Below, one piece after another: positions 52,723 through 60,586 of a stretch of 64,000 bases of DNA (positions are counted from its first letter, which is position 1; each line of letters begins with the position of its first letter). Source of the DNA: Novipirellula galeiformis (GTDB lineage: Bacteria; Planctomycetota; Planctomycetia; Pirellulales; Pirellulaceae); NCBI RefSeq assembly GCF_007860095.1, contig NZ_SJPT01000003.1:62001-126000 (forward strand), given 5' to 3'. The notes under the pieces are model-generated. The model did not search any database. It was given only the letters and a program-made list of their open reading frames with translations, and had not been told where the DNA came from. A program made the translations under genes and the position numbers.

Positions 52723-54843
52723 TCAGGATGCGATGACGGCCCCCAATAGTGGAGCATCGAAATCGATCAGGTCATTGATGAGGTCGGTCGCAGCGGGCGA
52801 GGCGCCATCGCGTTCAAGGGAGCACACAATCACGGCGTCGGCACCACTGGCAACCAAGGTTGCGGTCGTCGAGTCGCTCGCGCTTAGGCCTCCGACCAAG
52901 ACGTATCGATATGCTCGGATGTTGGCCGCCAATTCGTCCCAAGTGTTGCGGCTCATCAAGTCGTAGAGTAACGCGGGATCCTTGATCAATAACCGATCCA
53001 CTTTCTCGATTTGATTGATCTGCATTTGTTGCTCTTGAATGATTTCCACGGTGTGCTCCCATGGAAAGGGAACGATTTTGGCAGCGTGGATCATCTCGAC
53101 AATGAGGACGCGATCGGCGCCCCGTGCTAAATGAGTTGCCGCGCCAAACAAAATGCCGGCCGGACATGCTTTGCGCCCCGTTGCGACCAGCGCAACCGAG
53201 GCGCCAATCGGTAAGTTCAGCAACTCGATGCGTGACGCCAAGATGCGGGACGTTGTTCCGCCCGTGAAGCGCTTTCTCGAATCACTCGTGTGCCGACTCA
53301 GGATCGGCAAACCGTGCTTGCTGGCAAGCCGTTCGTGTTGGTTCGGGCTGACTCGAAAGAACTCAAACAACAATGCAGGAAGGAGCAATACCATGGAACC
53401 GGCGCCAAACCCCGCAACCATGATCTTGGCCTTGTTGCTTGAGACGGGGATCAACGCGGGCGAGGCGGGCGACGTCACCTTCAATACGTAGCCATCGGTG
53501 TGCAACAAACGCTCCATCGCATGGCGTTCTTCTTTGGCGCGATCTTGTTGGTGGGTGATGCTCTCCAATGCGACCTTGAAGTCTCTTAACTGGGGCGATA
53601 GAGCTACCAACGCTGCGTAATTGTCGTCTAATTTCTCGATCAGTTGCTGGTAACTTTTCAGTTCGGCCTCCACTAACTTGAAGCTTTCCAGCTCCGAGCG
53701 GAGTCTTTCGTCAAGCTGAATCAGGATTTTGTTCTTTACGGCCTCGGTAATGTAGCCTCCCGAATCAAGGTCATCATAAATCTTCGTGATCGTGCCATTG
53801 ATCTCCGCAGTGCGTTGATCGCCGCCCGCTTCGAGGCGTAAGACATCGACCTCGCTTTGCAGGACTTGCATTTCCGATTGGGTCACCAAGTTGCGATCAA
53901 ACAGAGTTTGTAGACTCGCCAGCTCCTTTTGCTTGGAAGCCAATTGGATCTTGGCGGTTTCACGGCGGCGATGTTCATGCAGTTGCTCGGTCAACATCAC
54001 ACGGCGTTCCATCTCGGCAAGTCGAATCACATCGCTTTCCACCATCGATCGTTTTTCATCGCCAAACTTACCCGCATGTGCATCCGCCACCTGGGCTTCA
54101 ATTTGTTGGACACTCTGCTTCCGGAGTTCAACGAGAATGCGTTGTTTCGCTAGAATCGCGTTTGCTTCCCGCTTGGCAGCCAAGTTCGCCTCGATTTCGG
54201 AAAGCAAATCGTGGCTGTTGTGTTTTAAACACAATTCGTCATACGCAGCTTGCCTCTGAGATCGCTCGCGTGCCAGATCAACGGTTTGTTTCTCAAGTGT
54301 TTCCAAATGCTTGGCAATCGTGTGATTGCGTATCTCACTCGATTTGTCGCTCACGACACGCATCAACGTATCCACCACCTGCTTGGAGATGGCTGCGTCG
54401 GCATGGCCGTATTCGATCACAATGTCGTACGCGCCCTTGCTTGATTGAACCTTGATCGCCTTGGCCGTGGCTGACTCGGACTGTGCCAAAGGTATCGCTT
54501 CGTGCAATGCTCGGATCGTGTCGGGAGCATCGACCAGCACCACCATGTCGGTCGCCGACGGGACTGCGAAAAAGGGATAACCCACTGTGCTCTGTTCGAG
54601 CGTCAATCGCCCCGTATACGCGAAGGTGTCTTGGGCAAAACGTTCTCCCACCCACCACCCCACTGCGATACCAAGCACACTGGCAATCACGAACCACTTG
54701 ACCGAGCGACGCAAGAATTGGCTGAACAATTCATTGTCCGCCGAATCCTCAGAGCGTGAGGAGTGAATGCCAGGTGACCGTTTAAGGGGTCCTTGGATCA
54801 GTTCATGGGGAGACGTTGCGGTTTCGTTTTGCAGACTTAACAT
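52723..54843 (-). CDS. Wzz/GumC-like polysaccharide co-polymerase with degenerate BY-kinase domain
   Basis: 706 residues; an AGGAG site six to seven bases before the ATG at 54843 fixes the start. A membrane helix near residue 50 (FVIASVLGIAVGWWVG) begins a Wzz domain, then a long periplasmic coiled-coil region (about 150-420), a second helix (near 460-480) and a cytoplasmic P-loop-like domain. That domain has lost the kinase motifs: Walker A reads ATGRKACPAGILFG without GKS/T, Walker A' reads VLIVEMIHA without the two aspartates, and there is no C-terminal tyrosine cluster. It probably sets chain length without autophosphorylation. Confidence 0.88.
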   Translation of the reverse strand: MLSLQNETATSPHELIQGPLKRSPGIHSSRSEDSADNELFSQFLRRSVKWFVIASVLGIAVGWWVGERFAQDTFAYTGRLTLEQSTVGYPFFAVPSATDMVVLVDAPDTIRALHEAIPLAQSESATAKAIKVQSSKGAYDIVIEYGHADAAISKQVVDTLMRVVSDKSSEIRNHTIAKHLETLEKQTVDLARERSQRQAAYDELCLKHNSHDLLSEIEANLAAKREANAILAKQRILVELRKQSVQQIEAQVADAHAGKFGDEKRSMVESDVIRLAEMERRVMLTEQLHEHRRRETAKIQLASKQKELASLQTLFDRNLVTQSEMQVLQSEVDVLRLEAGGDQRTAEINGTITKIYDDLDSGGYITEAVKNKILIQLDERLRSELESFKLVEAELKSYQQLIEKLDDNYAALVALSPQLRDFKVALESITHQQDRAKEERHAMERLLHTDGYVLKVTSPASPALIPVSSNKAKIMVAGFGAGSMVLLLPALLFEFFRVSPNQHERLASKHGLPILSRHTSDSRKRFTGGTTSRILASRIELLNLPIGASVALVATGRKACPAGILFGAATHLARGADRVLIVEMIHAAKIVPFPWEHTVEIIQEQQMQINQIEKVDRLLIKDPALLYDLMSRNTWDELAANIRAYRYVLVGGLSASDSTTATLVASGADAVIVCSLERDGASPAATDLINDLIDFDAPLLGAVIAS

Positions 54844-55211
54844 TGATGACTCCTGATTCGCTTGCATCATTCCGTTGGAACAATGCCACCGTATGGATTC
54901 AGCATTTCAAAGTGGAACCATTCGAAACTGGAATGAAACGATAACGTTTGTGTCGTCAGCCCGTTGGATGTCGCGCGAGCGGAGCGTTTTACCGACGCTC
55001 TCCTATCTCGATGCGCCGATGCAACGAGTAGATCTTTTCCGCTCTCGAAATTTAGACGACGCCCAGGGGGGGAGGGCTTGTTGGTCATCCCCCAATCGTA
55101 CCGCATATCTCCTTTTGCGATATCTCTATTTTTCGAAGTCTGCAAACAATCCAGAGAATGGAGAGGGCGTGACGCGGAACGGAGATGCATGCATTGAACT
55201 CCCTTTCGCCG
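54844..55211. other. Gap between the polymerase and co-polymerase genes
   Basis: 368 bp, should carry the promoter of the co-polymerase. A GAGCGT/ACGCTC hairpin at about 54978-54996 is the only structure noticed. Confidence 0.4.
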
Positions 55212-56603
55212 CTAAGGAGCCGACCGAGGGCGAGAGAATCGTTGGGAGCGTAACGGCCGTGCTGTGCGAACAATCGGCGGATCGGATCGACGCGAGGCGA
55301 CCAATAACGCGACAAGAAAGCCTGCGTTCAAGAGAAAGGCAAAACAGAATGCTTCGGCCATCCATACCGTTGCTAGCACCACTGAGGAAGCCATCAGTGA
55401 GGAAATTAGCGCCACCGATAGGAATTCAGGTGTCCCGCTTAGGACCGTTCGAGTGCGCAGAAACAGTAACAAAATTCCGAGGGGAAGCAGTGAAAACGCA
55501 ACCGATCCCACGATCCCCGTATTCAGGTAATGCAGTAGATAGTGATTGTCGACTGATAAGAACAGTTGGCGAAGCTGGGGCTCCAACATCGCCTCATGCT
55601 TTGGCAGCGATCCCCAGGTGCCAAAACCAAACCAACCGACTTGGGCAAGCGGTTTCTCATAGACCTTAAAAAGCAGATAGCGATGGCGTGTGCCGGAATA
55701 GGTATAAGTTTCGCCATCCACTTTGATTTTCTGCATACCATCGGGACGCTCGACAGATTCAGCCAGATGTAAAAGGCTCGGCCCCATTGTGTATCCTACG
55801 GCAATCAAAATCACGAATGCGAAAATGCTTAGCATTCGAATCGGTGGCACGTAGTGCCAGACAAGACCGGCAATCACACCCCCAAATACGATGCATGGCC
55901 CTCGTGAAAGCGAGGCGAGCAGCCCAATCCCCACAATCGCGGGCACCAACAACCAAAGCCTTGAGGCCCGTTTGCAAAAAGCTTCGTAAGCTTGCGCAAA
56001 GACCCAGGGAGAAAGCAGGGCTAAGAATAAGCCTGCATAAATTGGATGCGACAACCAAGCCTCCGCACGCTTGAGACCAAACCGATGTCCCGTCTCTCCT
56101 TGAACCGATTCGGCGTGCCCCAAAAGTTTGCTGAACAAATTGATGTCGGTGACGGATTCAAGGATCATGGCCACGGCGAGAATTAAGGCAACCGTGGCTG
56201 CCCAGGGGATGATCTCAATCGCATCCCGATCGCTAATCAAGATCAGTCTCGCCAAGACGTAGGGTAATACCCATTGGCAAAACAAACCAACAATGACGCT
56301 TGGGCTGAACTTGCCATTCAACGTGGTGCTCAGCGCGGCGCTAACAAAAATGAGCACTGGGACCAGATCGATCCAAGAAAAACCAGGGAAAGCAAACTGC
56401 CGAGGCTTGACCACGATGGCCGTAATCGCGATCACGGCAACAACACCGCGGAGGTTGATTTCGGCGGCGCCGAGCACCATCGCCAACCAAGGTGGCGCTA
56501 AGCATGCGATCGCCCATCCCACGCGTGCCGCATGGCGGGGTGTATGGAATCTCGCCACCAAAAGCATAAGGCAAGCAACGCTAATGGCTAGGAAAGCGAA
56601 CAT
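55212..56603 (-). CDS. O-antigen ligase/polymerase (Wzy/WaaL) family protein
   Basis: 463 residues with about ten to twelve membrane segments throughout. A large hydrophilic loop in the second half (about 275-345, SVERPDGMQKIKVDGETYTY and GTRHRYLLFKVYEKPLAQVG, then GFGTWGSL) carries the conserved R and H of the WaaL/Wzy group. Such proteins join lipid-linked repeat units in the periplasm; here, with Wzx and Wzz partners, polymerase is more likely than ligase. It lies between the co-polymerase and the flippase. Confidence 0.87.
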   Translation of the reverse strand: MFAFLAISVACLMLLVARFHTPRHAARVGWAIACLAPPWLAMVLGAAEINLRGVVAVIAITAIVVKPRQFAFPGFSWIDLVPVLIFVSAALSTTLNGKFSPSVIVGLFCQWVLPYVLARLILISDRDAIEIIPWAATVALILAVAMILESVTDINLFSKLLGHAESVQGETGHRFGLKRAEAWLSHPIYAGLFLALLSPWVFAQAYEAFCKRASRLWLLVPAIVGIGLLASLSRGPCIVFGGVIAGLVWHYVPPIRMLSIFAFVILIAVGYTMGPSLLHLAESVERPDGMQKIKVDGETYTYSGTRHRYLLFKVYEKPLAQVGWFGFGTWGSLPKHEAMLEPQLRQLFLSVDNHYLLHYLNTGIVGSVAFSLLPLGILLLFLRTRTVLSGTPEFLSVALISSLMASSVVLATVWMAEAFCFAFLLNAGFLVALLVASRRSDPPIVRTARPLRSQRFSRPRSAP

Positions 56604-57224
56604 GCAAGATCAACAAACCTCACCGGTAACGAGAGCGTGAAACGCACATGCCAGCTTACTGCATACCACTTGTCCAGAACCGATTAGGTTGTAAGACGCA
56701 AAGGCTCTGCAAAGCTGGCCTAACGAAATCTAATGTATAGCCGCGATGCGGCGGGTCCAGTGGTTTGCCATCGTTCCTCCGCGGTGCGCCCTCCCGCACA
56801 CTCACACTTGCTCACGTATCCAAAGCGGTTGCAAGTGTGCAACACTCCATCGCACTCAGCTGCTCGAAGTCGCCACTCACATTGTTTGGACTGAGATAAA
56901 CAGACTGCGACGTGAATGTCGTTTCTTGGTTTCAAGTTCGATCTCAAACATCAAACGATGTCACATTGACGACATGAAAATAAGAGTTCTCGAGTGTGAG
57001 CCGGCGCCGAAGTGTCGGTCGAGGTGTCGGCTATGATTGAGTTCATTGGCCGGTCGCTGAAAAGATCGAATGTGGAAATTGTTCCTCGGAATCGCTCTTG
57101 GACGTACCCGCTTGGGGCGATCGGTTCAGCCGATCCGAGTCGCGACGCGATCCATTGCGTCAATGGATTGGTGTCCAAACGTTGTGGTTGCAGCATGCTT
57201 TCCTTGTGACCCCGTAGGCAGATT
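56604..57224. other. Long intergenic region between polymerase and flippase genes
   Basis: 621 bp, the largest gap here. Reading frames are short and lack codon or family support. Small hairpins are visible: GTTGCA/TGCAAC at 56830-56845 and GATCGG/CCGATC at 57119-57135. It should contain promoters for both divergent genes. No JUMPstart/ops element was recognised. Confidence 0.5.
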
Positions 57225-58760
57225 GTGCTTTTTAACTTCATCTCTCTGCGTTTCAATCGGCTGCGTCGCAAGCCTGCGACCTTTGCTTCGATCACAACCG
57301 TGGGGCTGTTTGGCACCAGTTTGGTGATTCGGCTCGCCAGCAGTCTGTTACTGTCGCGGCTCGTGTTGCCGGATGTCTTCGGGCTGATGGCATTGGCCAT
57401 GATTGCGATCATGGGCCTCGTACTGCTTTCGGATGTAGGACTGACTCCAGCCGTGATTCATCACTCGGATGGCGACGAACCTGATTTTTTGAATACCGCC
57501 TGGACGATCCAAGTGTTTCGCGGAATTGCCATTTGGTTGGCTTCCTGGATTGCGGCTCCAGCAATGGCATGGTTTTACGCGGAACCGATACTCACGTTCC
57601 TGATTCCCGTGATCGCGATCATGGTGGTTATCGAAGGTTTCTGTTCTACCGGCGTCATGACAGCGCAACGTCAGCTGACTCCGTCGGCAATGATTGGTTA
57701 CAACGTGTTGAGTCAATTCTTTGGGACGTTGGTCACGCTTGGGATCGCGTGCTTCTATCCCAACGTGTGGTCGCTCGTTGCCGGAACGTTAGCGGGTTCG
57801 TTATGCAGGCTAGTGACCAGTTTTTGCTTGCCGTCGCTGGTCAAGCATCGCTTGCTGTGGCACCACAAGTACGCCTGGGAACTGTTCCATTTCGGAAAGT
57901 GGATTTTTCTTAGTACGGCGGCTACCTTTTTCGCATTGCAAATCGATCGCATTGTTCTCGGCAAACTAGGCAGTCTCGAAACGCTCGGACTCTACAGCAT
58001 GGGGGCGACGATTGCTGCGATCCCGGTCTTGCTGATCACTCACATCGGTGATTATGTGATGTTTCCGCTGCTCGCCAAAGCGGCGCGTGAGGACCCCGCC
58101 GGTTTGCGAGAAAAAACGAAACCCGTGCGCGGACGGATCCTGGGACTTAGCTTGATCATGAATGTAGGCGTGTTCGCAACGGCACCGCTGTTATTCAACA
58201 ATCTCTATGGAAGCGAATATCGAGACGCGGGCCGGTTGTGCCAATGGCTGGTCGTTTCCAGCTGGCTTACCGTGATCGTCGAATTAGCCGTCCAGACGCT
58301 CAAGGCGGTTGGCAATGTGCAATCGATGGCCGGTGGCAAGGTCGTGCGGTTGCTGGTCACGATTCCATTGACCGTGTGGGGATTTGACCAATACGGAATC
58401 GAAGGCTTTATCGTGGGGTTCACGATCGGCATTCTGCCCGAACACCTCGTCATGCTATGGCGACTTTATCGGTTGGGGCTTTGGCTTCCGCTGCAAGAAA
58501 TAGGTTATACGTCAGCGTTCTTATTGGCGATCGTGAGCATGTATTGGTCCGCATCGTCGATCGCAACCACGCTTGGGCTGGGGGCGGTCGTTGGTGCGCT
58601 GACGCTGTGGGGACTTTACCTTTCGGTGGCCAAGGAGCTTGCGGCGACCCAGGTAAATGAGCCGATCGCGGCGATCCCCAACCGTTCCACTGTATTGGTC
58701 GGAGCAACGTCGATTAGGGGAGAAGGCAGTGATGAACACGCGGCCAACCGAATGCCGTGA
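57225..58760 (+). CDS. Wzx-type oligosaccharide flippase
   Basis: 511 residues, about twelve to fourteen membrane helices. The GTG at 57225 is used; there is no strong ribosome-binding site. It matches the polysaccharide-export family close to WzxC: LFGTSLVIRLASSLLLSRLV, LSDVGLTPAVIHH, FGKWIFLSTAATFFALQIDR and IVLGKLGSLETLGLYSMG. The protein moves lipid-linked repeat units across the inner membrane. It is the only plus-strand gene of the polysaccharide locus and is divergent from the polymerase gene. Confidence 0.93.
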   Translation: MLFNFISLRFNRLRRKPATFASITTVGLFGTSLVIRLASSLLLSRLVLPDVFGLMALAMIAIMGLVLLSDVGLTPAVIHHSDGDEPDFLNTAWTIQVFRGIAIWLASWIAAPAMAWFYAEPILTFLIPVIAIMVVIEGFCSTGVMTAQRQLTPSAMIGYNVLSQFFGTLVTLGIACFYPNVWSLVAGTLAGSLCRLVTSFCLPSLVKHRLLWHHKYAWELFHFGKWIFLSTAATFFALQIDRIVLGKLGSLETLGLYSMGATIAAIPVLLITHIGDYVMFPLLAKAAREDPAGLREKTKPVRGRILGLSLIMNVGVFATAPLLFNNLYGSEYRDAGRLCQWLVVSSWLTVIVELAVQTLKAVGNVQSMAGGKVVRLLVTIPLTVWGFDQYGIEGFIVGFTIGILPEHLVMLWRLYRLGLWLPLQEIGYTSAFLLAIVSMYWSASSIATTLGLGAVVGALTLWGLYLSVAKELAATQVNEPIAAIPNRSTVLVGATSIRGEGSDEHAANRMP

Positions 58761-58803
58761 CGTGATTTGCGAGCACTAATTTCGCTCGGATGAATGATCT
58801 GCC

Positions 58804-59751
58804 TTAGCGGTTGGTGATCGGCGCGACCGTTCCTGGATTGCCTTGCTGAACCGCCGCTCGAAAAACGTCGATCTCGCCCGCTTGAAGTGCTTCTCCAGGC
58901 GGCAAGGGAAAACGGCCCAGTCCTTTACCTTGGAAATGAATGTCCTCGATCGGATCGGGGCTTTTTCCGGTGCGATCAATCGCAATGGATTGCAACTTCC
59001 ATTGATGAACGACAATCTCGTACAGCACGTTAGCCGCAATGGGGATCGAAACCTGTTTGGTGATGAAATCTCCGTCGGCGGTGATCACTCGATACGTGTT
59101 GACTTGTTCGGCGGCCGATTGACGTTGGAATGCTTCCCGTACGACGTCACCGGGTCTGATTCGAATCTGACGCGTCAGCGCCGCATTTTCCAAGTTCACA
59201 ATCGTGACCACGACATCGCTGGGGCCGCCATTGCGAAGTCCGATGGTGACAGGGGCCAGCGGAGGTCCAGGGACGATGCTGGAATCGACGATTCGCGTCT
59301 GAGGTGGTCGCGGCGGTACGAACGAGGTTCCCCATTGCGGTGGTCCGAACACGGGGCCAAACCCGCCGTAAACGTATCCGCCGTTGAAGTGCGGCGGCGG
59401 ATGGGGCCTCGTGTGCCCCAAGGGACGCACCTCGCCCAACAACGGTCGGAAGTGAGGTGAGAGATCATCCAAGTCGGCCATCCAGATGTCACCATGGCCC
59501 GACCTTGGAAAACGCAAGACTCGATTCAAATCGGGATGGAAATAGCCCGCATATTGGCCATCGAGCGAATCAAAACGAGGATCGCGAAGGTACAGCAGTC
59601 GGCCGGCGGAGCGGTCATCAATTCGCATGGAATCGACCGACAATTCAAGCACGGCGATTCGATTTCCGGACGGCTGAATGACTTCAAAGGTTTGCCCCCA
59701 TGAAGTCAACGGATATAAACCACTCGCCAAAATCAAGAATAGCCATCGCAT
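58804..59751 (-). CDS. Exported hypothetical protein
   Basis: 315 residues. A signal peptide (MRWLFLILASGLYPLTSWGQ) precedes a domain with GHGDIWMADLDDLSPHFRPL and a Pro/Gly-rich hinge (near 115-155). The second half (PLAPVTIGLRNGGPSDVVVT then IVNLENAALTRQIRIRPGD) resembles a beta-sandwich. The family is not recognised. An AGAGGG site lies before the ATG. It follows 43 bp after the gene at 59795 and is probably in the same operon as the kinase at 60583. Confidence 0.75.
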   Translation of the reverse strand: MRWLFLILASGLYPLTSWGQTFEVIQPSGNRIAVLELSVDSMRIDDRSAGRLLYLRDPRFDSLDGQYAGYFHPDLNRVLRFPRSGHGDIWMADLDDLSPHFRPLLGEVRPLGHTRPHPPPHFNGGYVYGGFGPVFGPPQWGTSFVPPRPPQTRIVDSSIVPGPPLAPVTIGLRNGGPSDVVVTIVNLENAALTRQIRIRPGDVVREAFQRQSAAEQVNTYRVITADGDFITKQVSIPIAANVLYEIVVHQWKLQSIAIDRTGKSPDPIEDIHFQGKGLGRFPLPPGEALQAGEIDVFRAAVQQGNPGTVAPITNR

Positions 59752-59794
59752 TGCAAACCCTCTTCTTCGATTCGGAGTCGTTCTGCACTGATGG

Positions 59795-60586
59795 TTATTT
59801 TACGCTCGAAGCGACGCGTCGTCCTAAAAATCCTGTGGCCAAGGAACCGATCATCAAACAACACAGTCCTCCCGCGACAAGCACTCCGGTTGCCGCCAAC
59901 CGGTCACGCACTTGAATTCGTTTCGATGCGTAGGCAATTTCGCTTTGCACGCCCTTGTCAAAGGTCAACTTGACTGCATCTTCATAGAGCAACGTGTCGC
60001 CCTGTTTCACTTCACCCACATAGCGGTCGGTGATCAAGTTGTCTTCGATCCATTGATCGGTAACGGCGAAGATCTCGTTCGCAGATTGGTTCTCGGTTTG
60101 CCCTTCGACGTAACGCATCAACGCCGCTCGCTGCAGACGACCGAGTTCCTCGACACTTTCATCTCGTGTCTCCGCCGGAGAGGAGACGACGACCCAGTGG
60201 TGAACATCTCCATCGAGTTGGGGCGGCTCATGAAGCCACTTGGGACGATCGTCGGGATACTCAAATTGGTCCAAGGGTGCCACGGATAACTCCGCCACCG
60301 TGGCGTCTTTGCGGACGCCGTTTTTGGCCTTCGGTTCCGCTTTCCCGCTGTCCGCGTCCGTATCAGCAGGCCGATCTTCGACTTTCTCCGCCGTTTTCTC
60401 GACGCCCTGCGCGGACTCGTTGGCGCTCACGACTGGAACGGCTAGGTGGATGGCGATCATCAACGCCATGATCGCGGTTAGGATACGGCAGCGAGAGATA
60501 CGGCACTGAGAGATACGGCACTGAGAGATACGGCACTGAGGAATGCCACATCGAGCAACGAACGATCCATGGTGTACCGTGTTCAT
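59795..60586 (-). CDS. Membrane-anchored hypothetical protein with N-terminal Cys repeat
   Basis: 263 residues. The start overlaps the kinase stop by 4 bp (ATGA), supporting the long N-terminus. That lead contains four five-residue units of the form CRISQ, encoded by 15-bp tandem DNA, before a hydrophobic signal/anchor (ILTAIMALMIAIHLAVPVVS). A charged linker and a domain of about 110 residues (HHWVVVSSPAETRDESVEEL, LLYEDAVKLTFDKG) follow, and a C-terminal membrane helix (LAATGVLVAGGLCCLMIGSL). Function unknown; coupling suggests it works with the kinase. Confidence 0.75.
   Translation of the reverse strand: MNTVHHGSFVARCGIPQCRISQCRISQCRISRCRILTAIMALMIAIHLAVPVVSANESAQGVEKTAEKVEDRPADTDADSGKAEPKAKNGVRKDATVAELSVAPLDQFEYPDDRPKWLHEPPQLDGDVHHWVVVSSPAETRDESVEELGRLQRAALMRYVEGQTENQSANEIFAVTDQWIEDNLITDRYVGEVKQGDTLLYEDAVKLTFDKGVQSEIAYASKRIQVRDRLAATGVLVAGGLCCLMIGSLATGFLGRRVASSVK
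60481..60540. repeat. Four 15-bp in-frame tandem repeats encoding CRISQ-like units
   Basis: AGATACGGCACTGAG at 60496, 60511 and 60526, preceded by a variant at 60481. The unit is a multiple of three, so the protein frame is kept. Confidence 0.93.

Noticed and set aside
56951-57412. A 153-codon minus-strand frame in the gap before the flippase
   Set aside because: It overlaps the start of the flippase gene, lacks a motif, and its residue mix is that of antisense reading.
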